Shown here one piece after another: positions 1 through 8,093 of a stretch of DNA of 64,000 nucleotides (position 1 is the first letter of the stretch; the number at the start of each line of letters is the position of its first letter). The stretch spans positions 10,726,001 to 10,790,000 of the forward strand of contig NZ_CP102512.1 of the NCBI RefSeq assembly GCF_024612015.1, given 5' to 3'. Origin of the DNA: Streptomyces sp. CA-210063. GTDB taxonomy: Bacteria > Actinomycetota > Actinomycetes > Streptomycetales > Streptomycetaceae. The position numbers and the translations under genes are program-made. The notes below the pieces were generated by a model. The model was not told the DNA's origin and did not search any database. It was given only the letters and a program-made list of their open reading frames with translations.

Positions 1-7
1 AAGTAAG

Positions 8-71
8 ATGATCGGTCTACTTAAGCCTCCACCGTAGCTGCCCTGCCTGGCTTATGTAAAACGATCGGTAT
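8..71. promoter_or_regulatory. Candidate TetR operator pair upstream of the first gene
   Basis: The heptamer GATCGGT occurs twice in the AT-richer leader of the TetR gene, at 10-16 and 63-69. The first copy lies in an imperfect palindrome with AAGTA and TACTT arms. TetR regulators usually bind such sites in their own promoter and that of a divergent gene, which would lie before base 1. Autoregulation is inferred from position and repetition only. Confidence 0.4.
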
Positions 72-80
72 CCTTAGGGT

Positions 81-689
81 GTGACCGAATCTCACCCCGT
101 GCGTCGGCGGCGAGGGCGTGGTGCCCGGGAACGGATCCTGAAGGCGGCGACCCAGCTGTTCACGGCGCAGGGGATCAATGCGACCGGGATGGACCAGCTG
201 TCGACCGTCGCCGAAGTGTCGAAACGCACTCTCTACACGCACTTCCCGAGCAAGGACGAGCTCGTCGAGGCCTACCTGCAGTCCTTGGTGGACGATCTCC
301 TGCCCGCCTCCCCGTCATCCGCCCAACCGACACCGAGCCTGCGTGAGCAACTCCTCGGCGTCTTCGACTGGGAGCTGCCGCAAACCACCGCTCCGTTCCG
401 GGGATGCCCGTTCCTGAACGTCGGCGTCGAAGTACCGGACCCCGGGCATTCCACCCACCAGCTGGCCGCGGCGTACAAGAGGGAGTTCGCCCGCCGCCTC
501 ACGGACATCGCACGGCGGGCCGGGGCCGCAGACCCGGAAACTCTTGGTGAGCAACTGGCACTGCTCTTCGACGGCGCGGCCGCACGCGGCACCGTACTCA
601 ACAGCAGCGACACCGGTGCGTGCGCGCGATCCATAGCAGAGTCGTTGGTCGATGCCGCCCTCGCCGACGCCGACCCGGCATCCCTGTGA
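81..689 (+). CDS. TetR/AcrR family transcriptional regulator
   Basis: A 202-residue protein of normal TetR length. A basic N-terminus is followed by the helix-turn-helix at about residues 33-56, with the family core SKRTLYTHFPSKDELV. The C-terminal ligand-binding half is variable, so no ligand can be named. It probably represses itself and a divergent neighbour outside the window. The GTG start at 81 sits directly before the conserved part of the protein and just after two GATCGGT boxes. The gene shows no sign of decay. Family assignment is firm; the target is unknown. Confidence 0.9.
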   Translation: MTESHPVRRRRGRGARERILKAATQLFTAQGINATGMDQLSTVAEVSKRTLYTHFPSKDELVEAYLQSLVDDLLPASPSSAQPTPSLREQLLGVFDWELPQTTAPFRGCPFLNVGVEVPDPGHSTHQLAAAYKREFARRLTDIARRAGAADPETLGEQLALLFDGAAARGTVLNSSDTGACARSIAESLVDAALADADPASL

Positions 690-1069
690 TGACGTCGGCA
701 ATCTGTCTTGCGAGCCGTCACCATCCGTGACGAACGGCAAGGCGGCCGACGGCCTCGAAGTCGCTGACCGGGAATGCGCGTGGCTCCGAAACACCGGACT
801 GCGGGCGGCCGGCAGCCCATGCAACGGGGCAGGCGCGGACTCAGCAGGAGCAGTACATGGCCGAAACGATCGTCCGTAACGTGCTGCAGGGCGCCGGCTG
901 GGGTGACTCGTGAACCGCTTGCCGAACTATGGCTCTCCCGGGGTGTGTTCCCCATCCGGTGCCCGTCCGCGGCCTGCCTCAACAGAGGCGTGACCCGGCT
1001 TGGCTGGTTCCGGAAGTCGGCGTGTCGGCTGCGGATCTCCTGCCGTCCCGTCCTGAGGAGCCGCAGCCG
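690..1069. other. Intergenic remnant, likely IS110 left end with an 18-codon ORF
   Basis: No full gene is visible. A tiny ORF at 857-913 (ATG to TGA, 18 residues, beginning MAETIVRNV) has a good AGGAG ribosome site at 846-850. It looks like the surviving start of a truncated gene. The roughly 155 bases before the IS110 start at 1070 would correspond to the non-coding left end of an IS110 element, where IS110-family elements are known to encode their guide (bridge) RNA. No structure could be verified by eye. Confidence 0.35.
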
Positions 1070-1275
1070 ATGATTCTGCTCGGCGTCGACCCGCACAAGT
1101 CCACGCACACCGCCACCGCGGTGGATCCGACGGCCAATCGGCCGATCTCCACGATCCGGATCGAGGCCACCCTGGGCGACTACCGCAGGCTGCTGGCCTG
1201 GGCCCGGAAATGGCCCGAGCGACGATGGGCCGTGGAAGGCGCCGATGGCCTGGGGCGGCACTTGTCCCGGTGGCT
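1070..1275 (+). pseudogene. IS110-family transposase, N-terminal fragment
   Basis: The ATG at 1070 begins MILLGVDPHKSTHTATAVD, the start of the DEDD RuvC-like domain of IS110-family transposases. The Asp of GVDPHK is the first catalytic acid. Reading stays in family through AWARKWPERRWAVEGADGLG and then stops at the inverted repeat of an inserted IS630-type element at 1275. Only about 68 of some 400 residues remain. No continuation is seen on the far side of the insertion, so the rest was lost separately. It cannot encode an active enzyme. Confidence 0.8.
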
Positions 1276-1304
1276 AGTGCAGCGCCGCATTGATCTTGCG
1301 AGGG

Positions 1305-2386
1305 TCATGCGGCTTTGAGTGGGGTTCCGTCGTAGGTCCAGCGGAACGGGCGGGCCTCGTCGTCGTAGGCGAGCGTGAAGTCGCGGATCTGGTCGATGAG
1401 GTCCTGGCGCGAGGTGAACTCGCCGCGTCGCAGCAGCCGGCGGGCCGGAATCGAGAAGAAGATTTCGACCTGGTTGAGCCAGGAGGCGTGTTTGGGTGTG
1501 TGGTGGACGGCGAACCTCGGGTGCGCTGCCAGCCAGGCCGGGTCGCCTTGGAGACATGGGAGGACCCGTTGTCGAGGACCAAGTGGATGGTCAGGGCCGG
1601 GTCGATGCTCTGATCCAGCAGTCGCAGGAAGCGGATGAAGGCGGCCGAGTCGTTGCGGATGATGTCCTCGACCAGGACCTGGCCGGTGTGCACGTCCAGG
1701 GTCGCGATTATGGAGGCGGTGCCGTGGCGGCGGTACTCGAACTCGCGCCGCTCGATCTGGCCGGGCTTCACCAGGCGGGTCGGGTGGCGGCGGGAGCGAG
1801 CCTGCATCGCGGTTTTCTCGTCCACGCTGAGCACCACCGAGTGCGGTGGGCAGAGCAGGTAGAGGCTGCAGACTTCGGCGGCCCTGGCGTGGAAGTCCGG
1901 GTCATCCGGGCGGGTGAGCCAGCCGCGGACCAGGTGGGGCTTGAGGTCGAGGTCGGCCAGGATCCGCCCGACCTGGGACGCTGAGATCCCGGTGGAGGCC
2001 AGGCGATGGGCGATGGCGCGGTGAGTCCAGTGGCTGTCGGTGGCGGGCTGTGCGGAGGTGACGGTGGCGACGATGGCCAGGTGCACCTCGGGTCCGTAGC
2101 GGCGGGAGCGGCCCGCCCGGGGCCGGTCCTCCAGCCCGGAAAGGCCCTCGGTACCGAATCGCTTACGCCAGCGCCGTACGGTGTCCAGATGCACGCCGAG
2201 GGCGCGGGCGATGGCCGCGTTTGTGTCACCCTCTGCACAGGCCAGCGCGGCTCGGGCCCGCTGCACCCGGCGCAACGGCGCGGTCCGCGAACGCGTCAAC
2301 TCTTCCAGTACTTTGCGCTGTTCACCGTCCCAGGCCACCTGGAACGGACTTGCCACCGGCACGTGCCCCCACCCCTTCGACTCCAT
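1305..2386 (-). pseudogene. IS630-family transposase, frameshifted
   Basis: The N-terminal helix-turn-helix (NAAIARALGVHLDTVRRW) is followed by an RNase H-like DDE domain. The first Asp is in VLSVDEKTA and the second in HLVLDNGSSHVS. Just after the second Asp the frame is lost near 1537-1543, where the coding strand has ACCCGGCC instead of the expected ACCCGGGCC. In the next frame the C-terminus continues normally with ASWLNQVEIFF, carrying the catalytic Glu, and ends at the TGA at 1305-1307. A one-base deletion is the simplest reading. Programmed frameshifting or a sequencing error cannot be excluded. Confidence 0.8.
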
Positions 2387-2456
2387 GCATCGCGGTGATC
2401 ATTGTGGTGGGAAGGGGCACACGTCCCGCCAGGGCAGGGCGAGCGCGGGTGGCAGG

Positions 2457-3080
2457 ATGGCCGCCATGGCGAACAGCAGGAGCGCGAGGCCGAACTCGCG
2501 GACGGCACCGGGTCAGACCGCACACAAGATCAAGATCACCTTGCGGGACTCCCGGCCTCCGATCTGGCGCCGCTTGGAGGTGCCGTCAGGCATCACCTTG
2601 CGCGAGTTGCACGACGTCATCCAGGCTGTCTTCGGCTGGGAGGACTACCACATGTGGGCCTTCGAGAGCGGACGGGACCGATACGGCGTCGCTGACCGCG
2701 ACCTGGGCATCCGCAACGCCGCCTCCAAGCGGCTCGGCCAGGTGGCTCCCCACGTCGGCGACCGGCTCCGCTACACCTACGACTTCGGCGACGACTGGGA
2801 ACACGACATCCTTGTCGAGGACGTCACCGCGCCGGAGGCCGGCACCGCCTACCCCCGATGCCTCACCGGCCGCCGGGCTTGCCCGCCTGAGGACTGCGGC
2901 GGCATCTGGGGATACGACTACCTCATCGAGATCCTTGCCGACCCCCGCCACGAAGAACACGAAGACCGCCTGGAATGGCTGGGCCTCGACTCTGCCGACC
3001 AGTTCGACCCCGCAGCCTTCGACGCAGCTCAGGTCAACTCCGCGCTATCCGCCCTCGCGACCGTGCTCGTCAAGAACTGA
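2457..3080 (+). CDS. Plasmid pRiA4b ORF-3-like protein (transposon passenger family)
   Basis: A 207-residue protein read from ATG 2457 (an ATG at 2466 is also possible). It matches the pRiA4b ORF-3 family, also known as the IS1096 TnpR-like passenger family. The cues are the start KIKITLRDSRPPIWRRLEVP, then FGWEDYHMWAF, LRYTYDFGDDWEHDI and ACPPEDCGGIWGYD. The molecular role of this family is not established; members often travel with insertion sequences. Here it lies inside the inverted repeats of an IS630-type element and is transcribed away from the transposase, so it is cargo. The reading frame is intact, unlike the transposase beside it. Confidence 0.8.
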   Translation: MAAMANSRSARPNSRTAPGQTAHKIKITLRDSRPPIWRRLEVPSGITLRELHDVIQAVFGWEDYHMWAFESGRDRYGVADRDLGIRNAASKRLGQVAPHVGDRLRYTYDFGDDWEHDILVEDVTAPEAGTAYPRCLTGRRACPPEDCGGIWGYDYLIEILADPRHEEHEDRLEWLGLDSADQFDPAAFDAAQVNSALSALATVLVKN

Positions 3081-3197
3081 CGCATCACCGCCCGCCGTCA
3101 GCAGCCCGCCTCGCCGCTGACGGCAGGGCACATGCCCCCGCAAGATCAATGCGGCGCTGCACTACTGGACACAGCACCTACCGAGGACACTGATGCC

Positions 3198-3461
3198 ATG
3201 CGCATCGATGAGACTGCCAAGGTGACGGCCACCAGGGCCGGAGCGGCCTTGGCGGCCGTCATCGCCTCCCCGGTCCTCCTTGTGGCCGGGGCTCACCTGC
3301 GCAGCCGCTACGTACGCTGGATCTACCGCGACGGCGCACCGGCCCCAGTCGACAAGGAACACGGCCAGGTCAGCGTCCACTACCTCGCCGTGACCAGCAC
3401 CATCGTGGAGTGGCTCTGCACACCCTCCCAGGCACTGGCATCACGTGTCCGCCGCAACTGA
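3198..3461 (+). CDS. Small hypothetical protein
   Basis: An 87-residue ORF from ATG 3198, directly downstream of the IS630-type inverted repeat. Residues 13-35 are Ala/Val/Leu-rich (AGAALAAVIASPVLLVAGAHL) and could form one membrane helix, followed by a basic, aromatic stretch (RSRYVRWIYRDG). I do not recognise it. Its promoter region may have been replaced by the insertion ending at 3164. Confidence 0.45.
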   Translation: MRIDETAKVTATRAGAALAAVIASPVLLVAGAHLRSRYVRWIYRDGAPAPVDKEHGQVSVHYLAVTSTIVEWLCTPSQALASRVRRN

Positions 3462-3536
3462 CCACGCGGCTGGTCCGAGAGCAGCAGACCTGTCCGAATG
3501 CACGGGGCTTGGCCACGATCACTGGCTCCGTTGTAG

Positions 3537-3971
3537 TCATGTAGGGCACTCGCCCCAGTCGAACGTGAACTGGCCCGTGGAGCTATCGCGGCTGACGTTG
3601 CAGCGGACGGGCGCCAGAGAGAACTCCGCTGCCACCCACCCGGCGATCGCCGGAGCAAGGGCCGCCTCCGCGTAGTCAACCTCGACGATCTGCAGCGTCC
3701 GGACTGAGATCAGGACGTAAGGACTGGTGTCGACGAGCTCGACGCCGCCGGTTACTTTGCCCAGGCCGAGCCGCAACCAGGCAAGTTCGCGTTCGTTGAG
3801 TGCCAGCCGGTTCCCGTAGTAGGCGTTGTTGACTTCGGAAGCGTCCAGCCAGACCCGGTCGCTGACGCGGGCGCCTATGGTCGGCGGGGTCGTCAGGCGG
3901 GTGGCCTCGGCTGCGATCCCGAGAAACAGCCCGAAGCCGCTCTTCTGTACCTTGAATCGATAGGTCCGCAT
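3537..3971 (-). CDS. Hypothetical protein
   Basis: A 144-residue protein with an even coding pattern and no membrane segment or signal peptide. It contains ELAWLRLGLGKV and ends in FTFDWGECPT. No family is recognised. The start region is unusual: the 14-mer CGATGAGGGCGAAT, which contains a GAGGG ribosome site, is present twice (3985-3998 and 3970-3983), and the second copy runs into the ATG at 3969-3971. It faces away from the istA fragment that begins within about 30 bases. Confidence 0.55.
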   Translation of the reverse strand: MRTYRFKVQKSGFGLFLGIAAEATRLTTPPTIGARVSDRVWLDASEVNNAYYGNRLALNERELAWLRLGLGKVTGGVELVDTSPYVLISVRTLQIVEVDYAEAALAPAIAGWVAAEFSLAPVRCNVSRDSSTGQFTFDWGECPT

Positions 3972-3997
3972 TCGCCCTCATCGTATTCGCCCTCATC

Positions 3998-4327
3998 GCG
4001 TTCGTGGGCATCGGCCCCGGAGCGGGCCGCTGGCTCGAGGAAGCCGGACCCGCCGGCGCCACCGGCATCCGCGCCAAGACGGCCCGCGCGGTTGAGCTGG
4101 CCACCGTCCTGGGCAACGACAAAGTCGACCAGGCCCTCGGTCTGGCGGCCACGGCCGGGTGCTTCGCCGACGACGACCTGCTCTCGGTCCTGGGACACAT
4201 CGCGGACAGCAAGTCCGCTGGCGAGGTCGTCCGCGCGGACGAAGCCCACTCCGTCCAGAACGGAACCATCGGCTGGCAGGCCCTCGGTCAACCGTCACCC
4301 GTCCCCAGGGAATTGACGGCCGGCTGA
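3998..4327 (+). pseudogene. istA: IS21-family transposase IstA, C-terminal fragment
   Basis: About 107 residues match the C-terminal tail of actinobacterial IstA proteins: RIRAKTARAVELA-type and VDQALGLAATAGCFADDDLLS stretches, then a VVRADEAHSVQ motif. The catalytic integrase domain is absent. The next ORF of an IS21 element, istB, follows at 4674 but is displaced from this stop by about 340 bases of foreign DNA. This is the downstream part of a second, decayed IS21 copy distinct from the one at 14917-21958. Confidence 0.7.
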
Positions 4328-4670
4328 CCGCGGTCAGTCCCCGACGAACCACAGATACCGGTGCCCGTTCTGCTGGAGGACCTGGCACAACTCGCGGGTC
4401 TGCCCGACCCAGTCACCGCCGCGAGCGGCCGGGAGCCGGTCGAGTTCCGCCAGCAGCAGCGGCACCTGCCGGTGGTTGAAGACCGCGTCGCCATACGGGT
4501 CCATGGCCCAGAGCATCGGAAACTCCGCCGGGTCCAGATCCGCGAATGCAGCGGTCCACTCCACACCACCCTGGGCCCGGGCCACGACGTTCCCGCGGTC
4601 GCCCCGCACCGACATATTGATCATCCGCCGAACCTATCGGCGCTCACCCCGACCGACGAAGGAATTGACG
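4309..4670. repeat. 10-bp direct repeats bounding a 342-bp insert
   Basis: GGAATTGACG occurs at 4309-4318, at the end of the istA fragment, and again at 4661-4670, just before the istB ATG at 4674. In IS21 elements istA and istB normally abut or overlap, so the 342 bases between the repeats look inserted. The direct repeat could be a target duplication or the recombination footprint of that insertion. Confidence 0.4.
4334..4624 (-). CDS. Hypothetical protein within the IS21 remnant
   Basis: A 96-residue protein on the opposite strand to the flanking istA and istB remnants. It starts MINMSVRGDRGNVVAR and contains FADLDPAEFPMLWAMDPYGD and VPLLLAELDRLP. Leu/Asp-rich composition and a clean reading frame suggest a real soluble Streptomyces protein rather than a shadow. 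No family is recognised. It fills nearly the whole segment between two GGAATTGACG repeats, so it appears to have been placed between istA and istB. Confidence 0.55.
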   Translation of the reverse strand: MINMSVRGDRGNVVARAQGGVEWTAAFADLDPAEFPMLWAMDPYGDAVFNHRQVPLLLAELDRLPAARGGDWVGQTRELCQVLQQNGHRYLWFVGD

Positions 4671-4673
4671 ACC

Positions 4674-5427
4674 ATGACGTTTCCCCAGGCCCCGGCGCTG
4701 CCCGAGGAGCTCGACAAGCTCATGCGCCGCATGCGCCTGCCCTACATGCGCAAAGCGGCCCCGGACGTCCTGGCCACCGCCCGAGCCCAACGCTGGGACC
4801 CCGCCGAGGTCCTGCGGCTGCTGATCGCCGAGGAGGTCACCGGCCGCGACGCCGCCACTCGGCGAACTTCCCCACCGGTAAGACCCTGGGCTCCTGGCGG
4901 GCCGAGGACTCCACCATCCCCGAACCCACCCAGAACTCCCTGATCACCCTGGAGTGGATCGGCCGCGCCGAGAATTTGGTGATCGCCGGCCCGTCGGGGA
5001 CGGGCAAGAGCCACTTCACCGAGGGCCTGGCCCAGGCCGCGATCGAGAAGGACCTGCGGGTGTCCTGGTTCACCCTGGAAACGCTGAGCGCCGCGATCGG
5101 GAAATCGAAGGTCGACGGGTCCACCGCACGGACCGTCGCCCGGATCTGCCGCGCAGACCTCATCGTCATCGACGACATCGGCCTGCTGCCTGTCGGGGAA
5201 GACGCCGCCGAGACGTTCTACCGGATCATCGACGCCGCCTACGAACGCCGGTCCATCCCGGTGACCAGCAACATTCACCCCTCGGGCTTCGACACGATCA
5301 TGCCGAAGACTCTCGCGGGCGCGAGCACCGATCGCCTCATGCCACGCTCACCTCGTGACCACCACCGGCGACTCACACCCGCCTAGCCGAGGCCCTCACC
5401 GGGAAAGGAGTGGTCCCCTTGAACTGA
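4674..5427 (+). pseudogene. istB: IS21-family helper ATPase IstB, multiply frameshifted
   Basis: ATG 4674 starts MTFPQAPALPEELDKLMRRM, the usual start of this IstB group. The frame breaks near 4858-4866, after EEVTGRDAATRR, and resumes one frame over with FPTGKTLGSW. Walker A (GPSGTGKSH) and Walker B (LIVIDDIGLLP) are present. A second break at about 5340-5380 disrupts the C-terminus, whose expected ending GKGVVPLN is still readable in another frame to the stop at 5425-5427. The ATPase core is preserved, but no single ORF can encode it. Confidence 0.8.
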
Positions 5428-5872
5428 CCCCCACCCCCAGGAGCACCACCGGCCACACACCTGGGTTTCTGATGGCCGCCAGCCTGGACACCCAACGGCC
5501 ACCCACCTGGGCATCCCAATGGCCGTTGACAGGTTGTCACCCCGCTGACCCGCCGTGACCAGCAACGACAACGGCTTCTGGCTCTGCTCGCAGGCCGCCA
5601 CCGTCCACGAGCCCGGCCCGCAGGCGGCAAGGCGGCCCGATCACTGCCCACGCGGCATCGGATGCATAGGGAACATCCCTCACGAAATGAGATGGATGCG
5701 CGCGATGGCGCCGCCGTAATGCTGTCATGCGCCCCCGCTGATTCGGATGGGCCGTTGCCTGATGGGCATGGCGTTACGGGAGGCACGGGCCCCTGGGGCC
5801 TGCAGCGATTTGGTGTCTCTTGCATCGTGACCGTGTGAGGGCACTGCCCCCTTCTGCGCATTGAGGAATCCT
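5428..5872. other. Non-coding: IS21 right-end remnant and methyltransferase leader
   Basis: No gene is seen. Two imperfect copies of a CACCTGGG...ATGGCCG motif lie at about 5458-5480 and 5502-5525. IS21-family ends carry such multiple short terminal repeats, so this is probably the right end of the decayed IS21 copy. The remainder up to 5860 is the presumed promoter region of the methyltransferase and shows no clear hairpin or operator. Confidence 0.35.
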
Positions 5873-6679
5873 GTGTCCCGTTACCTCTTCGACAGTGCCG
5901 ACGTTCATGCCGTCGGCCGTTTCACCGTTCTGGAGAATTGCTATGACCCTGTTTCCCGGTGCCAGTTGGAGCTGACCGGGCTCGCCAGGGGTTGGAGATG
6001 CCTGGAAATCGGCGGGGGGAGTGCATCGTTGGGCGACTGGCTGGGTGAGCGTGTGGGGCCGCAGGGCGAGGTGACAGTCACCGAGCTCGAACCGCGCTGG
6101 GCCGCCTCCCGGCAGCGCCCGGATCACGTGCGCCTGCTGCGGCACGACGTCGTCCGTGACCCGCTGCCGGGAAAGGACTACGACCTTATCCACGCCCGGC
6201 TGGTGCTGCTGCACCTGCCGCAGCGGATCGAGGTGCTCACGCGGCTCGTGGCGGCCCTGCGGCCGGGCGGGTGGCTGGTGCTGGAGGAGTTCGACTGCGG
6301 CTGGACGCCGGTACTGGCTGCTCCCGACGACGCGTCGGTGCTGTTGTTCGACCGGGTCCACACGGCGCTGATGGGCCTGCTCGAGAAGGCCGGTGCCGAT
6401 CCGCTGTGGGGGCGGCGGGTGCTGGGGGCGATGGCGGTTGCCGGGCTGCAGGAGCTCACGGCGACCACGTACGCCCAGGCGTGGCCGGGTGGGGGTACAG
6501 GCATTGCCCTGCACCGCCACAACACCGACCAGGTCGCCGACCGGCTGGCCGCATCCGGCGTGAGCGCCGGTGACCTGGATGAGTTCCGGGCGCTGTTGAA
6601 GCGCCCGGAGTTCGTCGTCAACTCCTACCCGCTGATCAGTGCGCGGGGCCGTCGGCCGCACGAGAAGGAAGTGCCGTGA
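5873..6679 (+). CDS. Class I SAM-dependent methyltransferase
   Basis: A 268-residue protein with the Rossmann-type SAM-binding motif I, LEIGGGSASLGDWL, near residues 40-53. The acidic loop is VTVTELEP and post-motif features include LIHARLVLLHLP and LRPGGWLVLEEFD. GTG 5873 is preferred to TTG 5861 because GAGGA at 5863-5867 is well spaced from it. The 3' end overlaps the salicylate-synthase-like gene by the sequence GTGATG, so the two are translationally coupled. That suggests it methylates a product of the same small pathway, such as a salicylate or other aromatic, but the substrate is inferred from context only. Confidence 0.8.
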   Translation: MSRYLFDSADVHAVGRFTVLENCYDPVSRCQLELTGLARGWRCLEIGGGSASLGDWLGERVGPQGEVTVTELEPRWAASRQRPDHVRLLRHDVVRDPLPGKDYDLIHARLVLLHLPQRIEVLTRLVAALRPGGWLVLEEFDCGWTPVLAAPDDASVLLFDRVHTALMGLLEKAGADPLWGRRVLGAMAVAGLQELTATTYAQAWPGGGTGIALHRHNTDQVADRLAASGVSAGDLDEFRALLKRPEFVVNSYPLISARGRRPHEKEVP

Positions 6680-7968
6680 TGACGCGCAACACCTACCTGG
6701 AAGTGCGCCTGCCGCTGCAGGAAGATCCGCTGCTGCTGATGGCTCGGCTGGTCCGCAGTGGCCTGTTCGACCAGTACGTCGTGTATGAGAACGGTTCCGG
6801 CTGGTCCCTGGCCGGCGACGTCCTGGCTTCAGTCCGGCTGAGTGGACACGAGGCCAGGGACCTCGGCAAGGTGGGGGCGCGGCTCGCAGAGGTCCCGGTG
6901 GCGGGCTGGCGGGCCTACGGCTGGGTGAAGTTCGAGCTAGGAGCTGTGCTCGCCGGAGCAGACCCGGAAAGCATGGAAACCTTGCTAAACCTGATCGTGC
7001 CATCGGACGAGCTGCGCTGCGACGCAACACACGTCCTCGTACGTTCCTTGACCGCCGAACGGCTGGATCTGCTCGTCGACCACGTGCGGGAAGGGGACGC
7101 CGAGGTCCCGCCGGTACCGGCCGGGCGGATTGCGCTGCCCCTGGAGGACACCGGCACCTACGAGGCGGCGGTTACGGCAGCCCTGGTGGAACTGCAGGGG
7201 CAAGGCCCGCTGGAGAAGGTGATCCTCTCCCGGCGGGTTCCAGTACCCGGGGAGGTGGATCTGGTCGCCAGTTACGTCGCGGGGCGGCGGGCCAACACCC
7301 CGGCCCGTTCGTTCCTGCTCGACCTCGGCGGTATCCAGGCGGCCGGGTTCAGCCCGGAGACGGTCGCAGAGGTCACCACTGATGGCCACGTCACCACCCG
7401 GCCTCTGGCCGGCACCCGAGCCCGGACGGGAACGGCCGGGAACGACGCCCGGCTGCGCTCTGATCTCCTCGGCGACCCCAAGGAGATCCACGAGCACGCC
7501 ATCTCCGTCAAACTCGCGCTGCAAGACCTCGACGAGGTATGCGAAGACACCAGTGTCAGCGAGTACATGACCGTCCTCGACCGAGGCTCCGTCCAGCACC
7601 TGGCCTCCACCGTCACCGGCCGCCTCCTCCCTGGCCATGGCTGCTGGGACGCGTTCGCGGCCCTCTTCCCCGCCGTCACCGCCACCGGCATCCCCAAAGC
7701 CCAGGCGTATCCCCTCATCCGGGCGCTCGAAGGCAATCCCCGCGGTCTATACGCGGGCGCGGTCCTGACCTGCGACGCCGACGGCACACTCGATGCAGCC
7801 CTCGTACTGCGCAGCGTCTTCCGGATGGGCGGCCAGTCCTGGCTCCAAGCCGGGGCCGGCGTCGTACGGCAGTCCCAGCCCGAACGCGAGCACGAGGAGA
7901 CCTGCGAGAAACTGCGAAGCGTCGCCCACCATCTCGTCCCCTCTGACCCCACCGCCAGGAATCCCTAG
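6676..7968 (+). CDS. Salicylate synthase-like chorismate-utilising enzyme (MbtI/Irp9 type)
   Basis: About 430 residues, the normal length for one-protein salicylate synthases that convert chorismate through isochorismate to salicylate in siderophore and related pathways. Diagnostic stretches include EKVILSRRV (Lys181 is the expected catalytic base), RPLAGTRARTG, DPKEIHEHAISVK, GSVQHLASTVTGRL, and PAVTATGIPKAQA followed by GNPRGLYAGAV. The start is GTG 6676 or ATG 6679, both overlapping the upstream methyltransferase stop. No NRPS, salicyl-AMP ligase or transporter is nearby, so the pair is either a minimal aromatic pathway or the relic of a siderophore cluster. Anthranilate or isochorismate synthase activity is less likely from the motif set. 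Confidence 0.8.
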   Translation: MMTRNTYLEVRLPLQEDPLLLMARLVRSGLFDQYVVYENGSGWSLAGDVLASVRLSGHEARDLGKVGARLAEVPVAGWRAYGWVKFELGAVLAGADPESMETLLNLIVPSDELRCDATHVLVRSLTAERLDLLVDHVREGDAEVPPVPAGRIALPLEDTGTYEAAVTAALVELQGQGPLEKVILSRRVPVPGEVDLVASYVAGRRANTPARSFLLDLGGIQAAGFSPETVAEVTTDGHVTTRPLAGTRARTGTAGNDARLRSDLLGDPKEIHEHAISVKLALQDLDEVCEDTSVSEYMTVLDRGSVQHLASTVTGRLLPGHGCWDAFAALFPAVTATGIPKAQAYPLIRALEGNPRGLYAGAVLTCDADGTLDAALVLRSVFRMGGQSWLQAGAGVVRQSQPEREHEETCEKLRSVAHHLVPSDPTARNP

Positions 7969-8035
7969 GGTCGGTGGCTGTCTTGTCTGAGAAGGAACTG
8001 CGGCGACGGGCCCGGCGCTGCTTCTGATCCTGTCC

Positions 8036-8067
8036 GGCGTCCCGCACGGTGCCGGCCCCGGGACGCC
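8036..8067 (+). terminator. Candidate terminator after the salicylate-synthase-like gene
   Basis: Nine-base arms GGCGTCCCG (8036-8044) and CGGGACGCC (8059-8067) are perfectly complementary around a 14-base loop. The hairpin lies between the convergent ends of the synthase gene and the IS701-like transposase and could serve both. There is no U-tract, as is common in Streptomyces terminators. Confidence 0.45.
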
Positions 8068-8093
8068 ATCAGCCTGCTGGTTTCAGTGCTGGT

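Larger units (their letters stand above)
1277..3162 (-). mobile_element. IS630-type element with passenger gene (nested in the IS110 remnant)
   Basis: Two perfectly matching 26-bp inverted repeats (1275-1300 and 3139-3164) begin and end with the TA dinucleotide expected of IS630 target duplication. Between them lie a transposase on the minus strand (1305-2386) and a plus-strand passenger gene (2457-3080). The total of about 1.9 kb is longer than a usual one-gene IS630. The repeats are intact, so the DNA could be moved by a transposase supplied in trans, although its own transposase has a frameshift. Confidence 0.85.

Noticed and set aside
272..1261. 329-residue minus-strand ORF over the TetR gene
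   Set aside because: Arg/Ser/Pro-rich composition typical of antisense frames in high-GC DNA; the plus strand holds a clear TetR gene and an IS110 start.
4476..4943. 155-residue ORF starting before the istB ATG
   Set aside because: The upstream part is out of family; only the part from ATG 4674 is IstB.
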